A stretch of 64,000 nucleotides of DNA from Rhodobacteraceae bacterium QY30 (GCA_002356635.1 CP023454.1:2526501-2590500), one strand, 5' to 3'; shown: positions 25,632 through 35,081, numbered from the stretch's first letter. Program-made: numbers and translations. Notes: generated by a model from the sequence alone, not told the origin.

Positions 25632-26408
25632 ATGAAGAAAATCAGTATCATCGCGGCGGCCGGTCTGGCCGCGATGACCAGCGTTTCCGCCTCTGCCGGT
25701 GGCCTGAACCTGCCGGTGGTCGAAGGCACCCCGGCCGTCGGAAAGACCCAGCCGACATCGCCCTGGACCGGTCTCTGGGCCGGTGTTTCCATGGGACAGG
25801 CCTATTCGACCTACGATTTCTCGGGCCGCCTCTCCAGCAACGCAAGCCCCGCCACGGATTACCTGGGCCTGGACCTGCCGGACTTCGGCGGGCATGGATC
25901 GCTTGTCGGGCTTCAGGCAGGCTATAACCACCAGTTCCACCCCCGGGGCGTCTGGGGGGTCGAGCTGAACGCAGATTCCGGCGATGTCGGAACTTCGACG
26001 TCTCTCACCTATGCCTTCAGCGGCAATGCCCTGACCCTGGGCTATGACTTCCGGGCCAGGACCTTCGGCTCGGTTCTGGGCCGGGTCGGCTATCTGGTGA
26101 ATGACCAGACCCTGATCTACGGGCTGGCGGGTCTGAGCAGCCTGAAAGGCACCGGCACCGCCTACACGCAAGTGAACGGCAACCGTGTCGGCCGGGATTC
26201 GGACCTGACGCTGGTGGGCGCAACCGTTGGCCTGGGCGTCGAGACCATGCTCAGCGACAAGGTTTCGCTGAAGGTCGACTACCAGATGACGAAATACAAC
26301 CGGCACACCTACTGGGCCCACAAGCCCGTCAATGACTACAGCTCGCTGGATTCCGGTCTTTCCGCCACGTCGCAGGCGCTTCACGCCGCGGTCGTCTGGC
26401 ACTTCTGA
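25632..26408 (+). CDS. Outer-membrane beta-barrel protein (OmpW/Opa-like porin)
   Basis: 258 residues. A signal peptide (KKISIIAAAGLAAMTS, cleaved after ASAG) precedes alternating amphipathic strands: WTGLWAGVSMGQAY, GLQAGYNHQF, GSVLGRVGYLV, GLGVETMLSDKVSLKVDYQ and a C-terminal ALHAAVVWHF ending in Phe as Bam-dependent barrels do. That is the eight-strand OMP_b-brl pattern. ATG 25632 is chosen because AGGGA lies eight bases upstream; ATG 25626 is too close. A GC hairpin (CCCCGC 25591-25596 with GCGGGG 25607-25612) lies in the leader. Function is unknown beyond an outer-membrane location. Confidence 0.85.
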   Translation: MKKISIIAAAGLAAMTSVSASAGGLNLPVVEGTPAVGKTQPTSPWTGLWAGVSMGQAYSTYDFSGRLSSNASPATDYLGLDLPDFGGHGSLVGLQAGYNHQFHPRGVWGVELNADSGDVGTSTSLTYAFSGNALTLGYDFRARTFGSVLGRVGYLVNDQTLIYGLAGLSSLKGTGTAYTQVNGNRVGRDSDLTLVGATVGLGVETMLSDKVSLKVDYQMTKYNRHTYWAHKPVNDYSSLDSGLSATSQALHAAVVWHF

Positions 26409-26423
26409 TCGAAGGCGCGATCG

Positions 26424-26450
26424 AAGGGGCGGCCACGGCTGCCCCTTTCT
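26424..26450 (+). terminator. Rho-independent terminator of the outer-membrane protein gene
   Basis: AAGGGGC (26424-26430) pairs with GCCCCTT (26441-26447), with further pairing inside the loop, and is followed by TTTCT. It begins 16 bases after the stop codon. Confidence 0.6.
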
Positions 26451-26478
26451 GAAACCCGCTTCCCGCCCCCGGCAATTT

Positions 26479-26498
26479 CTGCAAGGTTTTTCTTGCAG
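26479..26498. promoter_or_regulatory. Inverted repeat upstream of prpE
   Basis: CTGCAAG (26479-26485) and CTTGCAG (26492-26498) are perfect arms around GTTTTT, 70 bases before the prpE start. Paired TGCA cores in front of a propionate gene recall the TTTGCAAA pairs bound by the short-chain-fatty-acyl regulator PccR in Rhodobacter sphaeroides, but spacing and flanks differ. It is only a candidate operator. Confidence 0.4.
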
Positions 26499-26568
26499 GC
26501 ACATGCCGCGCTTGTTGCGCGACTCATGGTGATGGGCGTAACAGCCGCAGCAGCGGAGGAGGCATACC

Positions 26569-28470
26569 ATGGCATACCGTGAAATCTACGACGGCTGGAA
26601 GGCCGATCCCGAAGGGTTCTGGCTGGCGGCGGCCAGGGGCATCGACTGGATCCAGGCCCCGACCCGCGCGCTGAACCCGGACCAGGCACCGCTTTACGAA
26701 TGGTTCACGGACGCCCAGGTCAACACCTGCTGGAACGCCGTCGACCGTCACGTCGAAGCCGGGCGCGGCGGCCAGTTGGCCATCATCCATGACAGCCCGA
26801 TCACCCATTCCACGAAGGGCATCACCTATGCCGAGCTGCAACAGCGCGTGGCGCTGCTGGCCGGGGCTTTGCGGGCGAAGGGCATCCAGAAGGGCGACCG
26901 GGTCATCATCTACATGCCGATGATCCCGCAGGCGCTGGAGGCGATGCTGGCCTGCGCGCGTCTTGGCGCGATCCATTCAGTCGTCTTCGGCGGCTTCGCG
27001 GCACAGGAACTCGCCGTGCGCATCGATGACTGCACCCCCAAGGCGATCATCGCCGCTTCGTGCGGGCTCGAGCCGGGGCGGGTGGTGCATTACAAGCCGC
27101 TTCTGGACAAGGCGATCGAACTTGCCGACCACAAGCCCGACTTCTGTGTGATCTTCCAGCGCGAGGAAGAGGTCGCGAAGCTGATCGAAGGCCGCGACGT
27201 GGCCTGGCACACCTTCCAGTATGGCGTCGAACCGGCGGAATGCGTGCCGGTGTCGGGCGACCATCCGGCCTATATCCTTTACACCTCGGGCACGACCGGC
27301 CAGCCGAAGGGCGTGGTGCGGGCCACCGCGGGCCATCTGGTCGCGCTGAACTGGACGATGAAGGCGATCTACAACATCGACGCGGGCGATGTCTTCTGGG
27401 CGGCGTCGGACGTGGGTTGGGTCGTGGGCCACAGCTACATCTGCTATGGTCCGCTGATCGCCGGGGCGACGACGATCGTCTTCGAAGGCAAGCCCGTCGG
27501 CACGCCCGATGCCGGCACCTTCTGGCGCGTGATCCAGAACCACAAGGTGAAGTCCTTCTTCACCGCCCCCACGGCGCTCCGCGCGATCAAGCGCGAAGAC
27601 CCGGAAGGCGCGCTGATCGACGATTACAACCTGCGTTCCCTTCAGGCGCTGTATCTGGCGGGCGAACGGGCGGACCCGGATACGATCCGCTGGGCGCAGC
27701 GCAACCTGCGGGTGCCGGTGATCGACCATTGGTGGCAAACCGAAACCGGCTGGGCCATCGCAGCCAACCCCTTGGGGATCGAGGAATTGCCGGTGAAGAT
27801 CGGATCGCCGTCCGTCGCCATGCCGGGCTATGACGTGCAGGTGCTGGACGAAGGCGGCCATCCGGTTCCGGCCGGAACGCTGGGCGCCATCGCGGTCAAG
27901 CTGCCCTTGCCGCCGGGCACGCTGCCTACGCTCTGGAATGCCGAAGACCGGTTCCGCAAGGCCTACCTCACGCAGTTCCCCGGCTATTACGAAACCGGCG
28001 ACGCGGGCTATGTCGACGAGGACGGCTATCTTTACATCATGGCGCGCACCGACGACGTGATCAACGTCGCGGGCCACCGCCTGTCCACCGGCGCGATGGA
28101 AGAGGTGCTGTCCAACCACCCCGACGTTGCGGAATGTGCGGTGATCGGCGTTGCGGACGAGTTGAAGGGCCAGGTGCCGCTTGGCTTCCTGTGTCTCAAC
28201 AAGGGATCGAACCGGCCGCATGACGTGGTGATCCGCGAATGCGTCAACCTGATCCGCGACCAGATCGGCCCCGTCGCCGCGTTCAAGTTGGCCTGCGTGG
28301 TCGATCGACTGCCAAAGACCCGGTCTGGCAAGATCCTGCGCGCCACGATGGGCAAGATCGCTGACGGTCTGGACTACAAGATGCCGGCCACGATCGACGA
28401 TCCGGCGATCCTTGGGGAGATCGCCGACAGTCTTCGTGCGATCGGTTATCCGTTGCAGAAATCTGCCTAA
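26569..28470 (+). CDS. prpE: Propionyl-CoA synthetase
   Basis: 633 residues, an adenylate-forming acyl-CoA synthetase. It activates propionate with ATP and CoA. Motifs: YILYTSGTTGQPKGVVR (P-loop-like AMP site), HWWQTETGW, YYETGDAGYVDEDGY, and the C-terminal KTRSGKILR with the catalytic lysine. The N-terminal blocks (EIYDGWKADPEGFW, FGGFAAQELAVRIDDC) fit PrpE better than acetyl-CoA synthetase, which carries a longer N-terminus. GGAGGAGG precedes the start. With MeaB at 39 kb it implies a propionyl-CoA/methylmalonyl-CoA route. A strong terminator follows. Confidence 0.93.
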   Translation: MAYREIYDGWKADPEGFWLAAARGIDWIQAPTRALNPDQAPLYEWFTDAQVNTCWNAVDRHVEAGRGGQLAIIHDSPITHSTKGITYAELQQRVALLAGALRAKGIQKGDRVIIYMPMIPQALEAMLACARLGAIHSVVFGGFAAQELAVRIDDCTPKAIIAASCGLEPGRVVHYKPLLDKAIELADHKPDFCVIFQREEEVAKLIEGRDVAWHTFQYGVEPAECVPVSGDHPAYILYTSGTTGQPKGVVRATAGHLVALNWTMKAIYNIDAGDVFWAASDVGWVVGHSYICYGPLIAGATTIVFEGKPVGTPDAGTFWRVIQNHKVKSFFTAPTALRAIKREDPEGALIDDYNLRSLQALYLAGERADPDTIRWAQRNLRVPVIDHWWQTETGWAIAANPLGIEELPVKIGSPSVAMPGYDVQVLDEGGHPVPAGTLGAIAVKLPLPPGTLPTLWNAEDRFRKAYLTQFPGYYETGDAGYVDEDGYLYIMARTDDVINVAGHRLSTGAMEEVLSNHPDVAECAVIGVADELKGQVPLGFLCLNKGSNRPHDVVIRECVNLIRDQIGPVAAFKLACVVDRLPKTRSGKILRATMGKIADGLDYKMPATIDDPAILGEIADSLRAIGYPLQKSA

Positions 28471-28537
28471 TTGCCGCTGAACCTCGGCGAGGCGGTTTCC
28501 TTTCACGAAAAATCCGCTAGGTAACGCCAGGATTTGT

Positions 28538-28576
28538 CAGGGACGGTGCAAACCGTCCCTGATTTATGCTTTTTTT
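28538..28576 (+). terminator. Rho-independent terminator of prpE
   Basis: A perfect 10-bp stem, CAGGGACGGT (28538-28547) with ACCGTCCCTG (28552-28561), closes a GCAA tetraloop of the stable GNRA type. An A/T-rich tail ending in seven T follows. It is the best terminator in the window. The 304-bp gap between prpE and the response regulator contains this element, a TATAAT box and no gene that I can support. Confidence 0.92.
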
Positions 28577-28587
28577 GGTAGGCTGGG

Positions 28588-28593
28588 TATAAT
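28588..28593 (+). promoter_or_regulatory. Candidate -10 box for the response regulator gene
   Basis: A perfect TATAAT lies just after the prpE terminator and about 180 bases before ATG 28775. The -35 position (28565-28570, TATGCT) is a poor match, so the promoter would be weak or activator dependent. No sigma-54 GG-N10-GC signature fits here. Confidence 0.4.
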
Positions 28594-28774
28594 GCCCACG
28601 CATTTGATTGAGTGATTTCATGGTCTTTTCGTCGAATCAGGACGATGTCCGGTCCGCAGAACCGACTCCTTTCCGCGGCCTGCGCGGGGGGACTGTCACG
28701 GTTGTTATCCTCCCTGCCGGACGCGGGCACACCGAAGGCGGGTGGGAAACCGGTACCCGGAAGGATGCCCCAGC

Positions 28775-30145
28775 ATGACGTCGCCGCGGATCCTTCTGAT
28801 CGAGGATACGGTGACCGCGCCGGGTGCCTGGCAGGATCTGGCGCGGCTGGCCGGCCATCGGACGACGCGCGCCGATGGTGCAACCGGCCTGACACAGCTT
28901 GAGGCCGAGCCGCCCGATCTGGTCCTTCTGGACCTGCACCTGAAAGACCGCGATGCGCTTGACCTTTTGGGGCGGGTGCTGGCGCGGCAGCCCGGACTGC
29001 CGGTGATCGTGTTGGCCTCGGACGCGACCGAGAACAAGGCCCAGGACGCCATCGCAGAAGGCGCCATCGATTGGCTGCCAAGGCCGGTCGAGCTTTCGCG
29101 CCTGCGGCTGGCAGTGGACAAGGCGCTGCGCCACAGCAACGGTGCGGCGCCGGAAACGGTGGCGGATCTCTCCGGGCCGACGGGGGATTTCATCGGCACA
29201 TCGCCCGAGATGCAGCAGGTCTACCGCCGGATTCGCACCGTTGCGCGGTCGATGGCCACGGTCTTCATCACCGGGGAAAGCGGCACCGGAAAGGATCTTT
29301 GCGCTGAGGCCATCCATGCCCATTCCAACCGCGCGGACGGTCCCTTCATCGCGCTGAGCTGTGGTGCGATTCCGGCCGAACTGGTCGAATCCGAGGTGTT
29401 CGGTCACCTGAAAGGTTCGTTCAACGGTGCGATTTCCGACCGGATGGGCGCGGCGGCGTCGGCGGACGGCGGGACGCTGTTTCTGGACGACATCTGCGAA
29501 CTGGATCCCAGCCTGCAGGTCAAGCTGCTGCGCTTCCTGCAGAACTCGACCATCCAGCCCGTTGGCGCGTCCGAGCCGCGCAAGGTTGACGTCCGCATCA
29601 TCTGCGCCACGAACCGCGATCCACTGGAGGCGATCCGGGCGGGGCAATTCCGGGAGGACCTGTTCTACCGGCTTCATGTCGTGCCGATCCACATGCCGCC
29701 GCTCAGGAGGCGGGAAGAGGACATCCTGGCCATCGCGGACGCGACCCTCAGGCGCTTTGCGCACGAGGAAGGACGCAACTTCGCGGCCTTTTCGGCCGAG
29801 GTGAAGGCCATCTTCCGTGGCCACCCCTGGCCTGGCAACGTTCGGCAGCTTCTGAACGTCATCCGGCATGTCGTCGTCCTGAACGATGGCCATCAGGTGA
29901 CGCCCGAGATGCTGCCCGATGGCATGCTTCCGGCCAGGCCCGCGGCCGTCGAAGTGCCTGTCACACCCACCGACCTGACCGCGACACTGGGCCTTCTGCT
30001 GGGGCGTCCCCTGGCCGAGATCGAGCGGCTCGTGATCGAACACGCGCTGGACAAGACGGGCGGTTCCGTGCCGCGCGCTGCCCGATTGCTGGAGGTCGCG
30101 CCATCGACGCTTTACCGCAAGATCGAGGTCTGGCGCCGCGGCTGA
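28775..30145 (+). CDS. NtrC-type response regulator with altered receiver, Walker B and GAFTGA motifs
   Basis: 456 residues in three parts. The receiver (1-115) has the acidic pair E10-D11 and phosphoacceptor D53, but the invariant switch Lys is Arg (LPRP, R103). The AAA+ domain (about 135-370) has Walker A GESGTGKD (167-174); Walker B reads TLFLDD, with Asp in place of Glu at 239; the sigma-54-contacting GAFTGA loop reads GSFNGA (214-219). The C-terminus has a Fis-type helix-turn-helix (GSVPRAARLLEVAPSTLYRK). The layout is LuxO/NtrC-like. The altered loop makes sigma-54 activation uncertain; Rhodobacter capsulatus NtrC, which lacks GAFTGA, works with sigma-70 RNA polymerase. No partner kinase gene is nearby. 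ATG 28775 follows GGAAGG. Confidence 0.88.
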   Translation: MTSPRILLIEDTVTAPGAWQDLARLAGHRTTRADGATGLTQLEAEPPDLVLLDLHLKDRDALDLLGRVLARQPGLPVIVLASDATENKAQDAIAEGAIDWLPRPVELSRLRLAVDKALRHSNGAAPETVADLSGPTGDFIGTSPEMQQVYRRIRTVARSMATVFITGESGTGKDLCAEAIHAHSNRADGPFIALSCGAIPAELVESEVFGHLKGSFNGAISDRMGAAASADGGTLFLDDICELDPSLQVKLLRFLQNSTIQPVGASEPRKVDVRIICATNRDPLEAIRAGQFREDLFYRLHVVPIHMPPLRRREEDILAIADATLRRFAHEEGRNFAAFSAEVKAIFRGHPWPGNVRQLLNVIRHVVVLNDGHQVTPEMLPDGMLPARPAAVEVPVTPTDLTATLGLLLGRPLAEIERLVIEHALDKTGGSVPRAARLLEVAPSTLYRKIEVWRRG

Positions 30146-30156
30146 ACCGCGGCGCC
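30132..30156. terminator. Perfect stem-loop containing the response-regulator stop codon
   Basis: GGCGCCGCGG (30132-30141) and CCGCGGCGCC (30147-30156) form a 10-bp perfect stem whose 5-base loop CTGAA holds the TGA stop. It lies between convergent genes, two bases from the nadK stop. There is no T-run on either strand. It probably terminates or protects both messages; compare 42805-42830. Confidence 0.5.
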
Positions 30157-30158
30157 CC

Positions 30159-30926
30159 TCAGACGAACTGTTCCTGGGTCAGGCGTTCTTCCAGGCCATG
30201 CCCGGGATCAAACAGGATCCGGTGGCGCATCGTCGGGTGCGACTGGATCTCGACAAAGGCCACGTTGCGGACCGACCGGCCGTCGGCGTCCGCCATGACG
30301 GGGCGTTTTTCCGGTTCCAGCACGTCGAAGCGAACGGCCGTGGACTTGTGCAGCAGCGCCCCGCGCCAGCGGCGGGGCCGAAACGCCGCCATCGGCGTCA
30401 GCGCCAGCACATCGCTGTCGATGGGCAGGATCGGTCCATGGGCCGAATAGTTGTAGGCGGTGGATCCGGCCGGGGTGCTGACCAGCGCGCCGTCGCAGAT
30501 CAGTTCTTCCAGCCGCAGCTTGCCCCCCACGGTGATCTTCAGCTTGGCCGCCTGCGGCCCGGCGCGCAGCAGCGACACTTCGTTGATCGCAAGCGCGTGG
30601 TGCACCTTCCCGTCCAGCGTCCCGGCGCGCATGGCAAGCGGGGTGATCACCGCCTCCTCGGCGACGGCCAGCCGCTCCATCAGCCCGTCCTCGTCGTAGG
30701 CGTTCATCAGGAAGCCGACCGTGCCGCGGTTCATCCCGTAGACCCGCACATCGCGCCCTTCCGTCTGGTGCAGCGTCTGAAGCATGAATCCGTCCCCGCC
30801 CAGGGCCACGATGATGTCGGCCCCCTCGACCGGAACCGACGGATAAAGCGCCTTCAGCCGCGCCTCGGCCTCCTGCGCGGTCTCGGTCTCGTTGGCGACA
30901 AAGGCCAGGGCGGGCGGGCGGGTCAA
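30159..30926 (-). CDS. nadK: NAD kinase
   Basis: 255 residues. It phosphorylates NAD+ to NADP+. The family blocks are present: IIVALGGDGFMLQTLH, GMNRGTVGFLMN, HALAINEVSL, and STPAGSTAYNYSAHGPILP. The start is TTG at 30926, giving an N-terminus of TRPPALAFVANET and preceded by CGGAGA eight bases upstream; the frame further upstream shows no family similarity. It is convergent with the response regulator and divergent from glyA, monocistronic. Confidence 0.93.
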   Translation of the reverse strand: MTRPPALAFVANETETAQEAEARLKALYPSVPVEGADIIVALGGDGFMLQTLHQTEGRDVRVYGMNRGTVGFLMNAYDEDGLMERLAVAEEAVITPLAMRAGTLDGKVHHALAINEVSLLRAGPQAAKLKITVGGKLRLEELICDGALVSTPAGSTAYNYSAHGPILPIDSDVLALTPMAAFRPRRWRGALLHKSTAVRFDVLEPEKRPVMADADGRSVRNVAFVEIQSHPTMRHRILFDPGHGLEERLTQEQFV

Positions 30927-31148
30927 AATGTGGTCTCCGGGGCGCGCGTGTTGTGCAGGCAGGCATCCTGCAGTCTTGCGCCATTCATCGCGACCGGCGG
31001 GGCAAAGGCAACCCCGAACTGCCGCCGCAGCAGGCATGGTTTTCGCACCCCGCAGGAAACATGTCGGATTCGTCTCTTTCGGTGACGGCAATTGCCCGCT
31101 ACAAATCGGCCTGCCCCATGTTTTGGACCCCCAGGGAGAAGATTAACA

Positions 31149-32432
<1,284 letters not shown>

Positions 32433-32452
32433 TCGGGGCCACATGAAAGCGG

Positions 32453-32480
32453 AAAAGGCCCCCGTCGCGGGGGCCTTTTT
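32453..32480 (+). terminator. Rho-independent terminator of glyA
   Basis: AAAAGGCCCCCG pairs with CGGGGGCCTTTT around a TCG loop and ends in a T-run. Because the stem starts with A4, it could also serve the opposing gene ending at 32486. Confidence 0.9.
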
Positions 32481-32485
32481 CCTTC

Positions 32486-32857
32486 CTAGACCAGCCCGCG
32501 CCAGACCAGGGCACCAATCACCATCGCCAGCGCCGCCAGCACCGCCGCCCCGGACCGCGCCGCCAGGGCCAAGAGATAATCCCCACGCCGCCGACCCGCG
32601 CCGATGGGGCGCAGGTGATGCAGGCAGCGGCCATAGGCGCGCCGGACCCTCGCGGGATCGACCCGCGGCGCCAGCTTCGGATGGTGCGACAAGTCCGCCG
32701 CCCGCGCCAGTTCGGTCGCCGCCCGCCGGACTCGCAGCGGCAAGGCACGTCCGCCACGGCGCAGCTTTTCCGAAAGGCTCTGGCCCCGAATCCGAAGCCG
32801 GTCTTCCATCAATGCGGCAATGCGATCGGCCATCTGCTGCACGGTTTGCGCGGTCAT
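32486..32857 (-). CDS. Small membrane-anchored protein of unknown function
   Basis: 123 residues, strongly basic. The N-terminal 90 residues are soluble and Arg-rich (LRIRGQSLSEKLRRGG, RRVRRA-type runs), and the C-terminus ends with one hydrophobic helix (SGAAVLAALAMVIGALVW), giving a tail-anchored topology. GGAGG lies just upstream of ATG 32857, so translation is well supported. No known domain is recognised. It diverges from the esterase gene at 32938. Confidence 0.75.
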   Translation of the reverse strand: MTAQTVQQMADRIAALMEDRLRIRGQSLSEKLRRGGRALPLRVRRAATELARAADLSHHPKLAPRVDPARVRRAYGRCLHHLRPIGAGRRRGDYLLALAARSGAAVLAALAMVIGALVWRGLV

Positions 32858-32937
32858 CCGGGCCTCCTTCGCTGTCCCCCGAACCTACGCCGATTTATCG
32901 GATTCCCAAAGCCGGCAAATCGGGTTATCCCGGCCGC

Positions 32938-33699
32938 ATGCTTGCGATGCTGACCTACGGCGAACCGACCGCCCTGCCCCCGCTCCTGATCGTGCATGGC
33001 CTTTTCGGCTCGGCGCGCAATTGGGGCGTGATCTCACGCCGCATGGCCGAAACGCGCCGCGTCGTGGCCGTCGACATGCGCAATCACGGCGACAGCCCGT
33101 GGCAGGACAGTCACGGATACCCCGACCTGGCCGGCGACCTGGCGGAGGTCATTCGCGCGCAAGGGCAGCCGATGGATGTGATGGGGCATTCGATGGGCGG
33201 CAAGGCCGCGATGTGGCTGGCCCTGACCGAGGGGCAACTGGTGAACCGCTTGGTCGTGGCCGACATCGCCCCCACCGCCTATGACCACAGCCAGAACCAC
33301 CTGGTCGAGGCGATGAAGGCCTTGAACCTGACCAACCTGACCCTGCGCTCCGAGGCGGACCGGCGGCTTGCGTCTTCGGTTCCCGACGAAGGCACCCGCG
33401 CCTTCCTGTTGCAGTCGCTGGACCTGAAGGCCACGCCGCCGCGCTGGCGGCTGAACCTGGACCTGCTCCGCGCCGAGATGGACCGTATCACCGGCTGGCC
33501 CGACACCGACCGGCGCTACACCGGGCCGGCGCTGTTCCTGTCGGGCAGCGATTCGCGCTATGTCCGGGTCGAGCATCACGCCCGCATCACCGCCCTGTTT
33601 CCCAAGGCGCGCTTTCAGCAGATCGAAGGCGCGGGCCACTGGCTGCATGCCGAGCGGCCCCGCGAATTCGAAGCGGCGCTGCGCGATTTCCTTGACTGA
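32938..33699 (+). CDS. Alpha/beta-hydrolase esterase (YbfF-like)
   Basis: 253 residues. The fold shows the oxyanion segment LLIVHGLFGSARNW, VDMRNHGDSP, the nucleophile elbow VMGHSMGGKAA, and the catalytic His near the end in GAGHWLHAERP. These match YbfF-type esterases that act on short acyl esters or thioesters. The start is either ATG 32938 or ATG 32947; neither has a strong ribosome site. It converges on the cytochrome b561 gene, six bases away. Confidence 0.9.
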   Translation: MLAMLTYGEPTALPPLLIVHGLFGSARNWGVISRRMAETRRVVAVDMRNHGDSPWQDSHGYPDLAGDLAEVIRAQGQPMDVMGHSMGGKAAMWLALTEGQLVNRLVVADIAPTAYDHSQNHLVEAMKALNLTNLTLRSEADRRLASSVPDEGTRAFLLQSLDLKATPPRWRLNLDLLRAEMDRITGWPDTDRRYTGPALFLSGSDSRYVRVEHHARITALFPKARFQQIEGAGHWLHAERPREFEAALRDFLD

Positions 33700-33705
33700 C
33701 CGGTG

Positions 33706-34191
33706 TCAGCCGCGGGGCCGCGTCATCCGCGACAGAAGTCCGTTTTTCAACAGGAAGTGGTTGTAGACCGCGCCCAGGACATGTAGCGCGACCAGAACCA
33801 GCAGCGCCAACTTGCCGAACTGGTGCGCTGCCATGGCCGGTCCGATCCCGCCGAACCATGCAGCCACACCGCTCAGCGGCATCAGGATCATCAGGGCGTA
33901 AAGAAGACCGTGGGTCGCCTTGGCGACCAGGACCTGCGCCGGGCTTTCCCCGGCGGGCGGCGGCGGCACCCCCTGCGATGCGCGCAGCGCCAGGCGCCAG
34001 ATCACCAGCGCCAGGATCGCCACGCCGACCAGAATATGCAGCCAGGCCCCGCCGCCGGTTCCGGCAGCCTCGCCCTCCTTGTAGGCGTCCCACGCCTCTT
34101 CGATGCCCTCGGACATCAGGAACTGCACCGCGATCAGGATCGCAACCTGCCAGTGCAACGCGATCTGCACCCGCGTATAGCCTGTGGTCAT
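33706..34191 (-). CDS. Cytochrome b561 family protein (CybB-like)
   Basis: A 161-residue inner-membrane protein with four hydrophobic helices. Histidines placed for two hemes are visible: RVQIALHWQVA in helix 1, AWLHILVGVAI in helix 2, VAKATHGLLYAL in helix 3 and LVALHVLGAVYNHF in helix 4. Such proteins shuttle electrons between quinones and periplasmic acceptors or relieve superoxide at the membrane. It is followed on the same strand by other small membrane genes lying to the right, though spacing does not prove an operon. Confidence 0.88.
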   Translation of the reverse strand: MTTGYTRVQIALHWQVAILIAVQFLMSEGIEEAWDAYKEGEAAGTGGGAWLHILVGVAILALVIWRLALRASQGVPPPPAGESPAQVLVAKATHGLLYALMILMPLSGVAAWFGGIGPAMAAHQFGKLALLVLVALHVLGAVYNHFLLKNGLLSRMTRPRG

Positions 34192-34215
34192 CCACGTCTC
34201 TCCCTTGGTCCCCGC

Positions 34216-34398
34216 CTACAGGTTCTCCAGCCGGCGCGCCACGATCCATGCCGCCGGAAGCGCCAGGACGGCACCCGCCGCCGCAGCCATCATAATCGAG
34301 GGCAGATCGACACGGCCCGTAGTCAGCGCGGCAATCACACCGGTTCCCGCCAGGACAGTGACGGCCAAAGTATAAATGATCATGAAAAGGCGGCTCAT
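34216..34398 (-). CDS. Two-helix small membrane protein (60 aa)
   Basis: 60 residues with two hydrophobic helices (LFMIIYTLAVTVLAG and AAAAGAVLALPAAWIVA) joined by a short loop. Similar tiny proteins are common in Rhodobacteraceae and are often mislabelled as CTP synthetase fragments; nothing here resembles that enzyme. Start ATG 34398. Its length and context, beside other small membrane proteins, support a real gene of unknown function. Confidence 0.65.
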   Translation of the reverse strand: MSRLFMIIYTLAVTVLAGTGVIAALTTGRVDLPSIMMAAAAGAVLALPAAWIVARRLENL

Positions 34399-34465
34399 TC
34401 CAAACTCCGAAGGGCTACTTCCGGGCCAGAGTGACCCTGTACCCGGGCCCGCGCCTTGATCTGGA

Positions 34466-34783
34466 TCAGCGATTTCCGCAAAGAAGGTGCATGCGTGCCT
34501 CTCCGGTATCGCCCGGAAGACCGGTGACAAAGCCGCCGGGATCGACCTGGCAGCCCGTCGCCTGTTCGGCGGCCCGCGTCATCAGCGCGGGAACACGCGC
34601 CCATGCGGTACGGGACAGATAGCCGTGACGGATCACTTCCGCCTCGGTCGCGGTGTGGAATACGGTAAAGTCGACCCCGTCCAGAGTCAGGTCCGTGCGC
34701 TGGGCGCCCATGAATTGCGGCGCCGGAGAAGCGCAGGAGGCGAGGAGCGTTGCGAAAAGAGCGGTTCTGAAAAGGACTTGCAT
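34466..34783 (-). CDS. Small lipoprotein of unknown function (105 aa)
   Basis: 105 residues beginning with a lipoprotein signal (QVLFRTALFATLLASC, lipobox LASC). The mature part contains TDLTLDGVDFTVFHTATEAE and RHGYLSRTAW, plus two Cys (TGCQVDPGG and HLLCG) that could form a disulfide. It is probably anchored to a membrane facing the periplasm. No domain is recognised. Confidence 0.7.
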   Translation of the reverse strand: MQVLFRTALFATLLASCASPAPQFMGAQRTDLTLDGVDFTVFHTATEAEVIRHGYLSRTAWARVPALMTRAAEQATGCQVDPGGFVTGLPGDTGEARMHLLCGNR

Positions 34784-34826
34784 CCCGGAAAACTGCCCGC
34801 CCCGTTCCGGGAATGCAACCCCCGGT

Positions 34827-35081
34827 TCAGCCGCGCCGCAACCGCATCCAGCGCGGCGGGTCGGGCTGCATGCTGGGGTGGTGGCCATCCCCATGCCGGG
34901 GGTGGGTGCGCAGGTAGCGGGTGGTCAGGATCCCCGCCGGCACGCCGATCAGCACGGCCAGAACCGAGGCGATGACGAAGGTCTGCCAGTCATACCACCC
35001 GGCCGACAGCCCCGCGATGATGACGGCGCAGGACACGCAGCCCATCCAGAGCGGAATGATCAACCAACGAAGCCGGAACAT
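34827..35081 (-). CDS. Two-helix small membrane protein (84 aa)
   Basis: 84 residues with two hydrophobic helices (LIIPLWMGCVSCAVIIAGL and FVIASVLAVLIGVPAGI) and a basic, His-rich C-terminal tail facing the cytoplasm. AAGGAGGT, complementary to the 16S 3' end, lies at the ideal distance from ATG 35081. Its general shape matches the 60-residue gene at 34216, so the two may be distant relatives. Function is unknown. Confidence 0.75.
   Translation of the reverse strand: MFRLRWLIIPLWMGCVSCAVIIAGLSAGWYDWQTFVIASVLAVLIGVPAGILTTRYLRTHPRHGDGHHPSMQPDPPRWMRLRRG

Noticed and set aside
31092-31148. Glycine riboswitch or leader upstream of glyA
   Set aside because: The leader is under 250 bases and shows no tandem aptamer-like hairpins or terminator; nothing supports a riboswitch.
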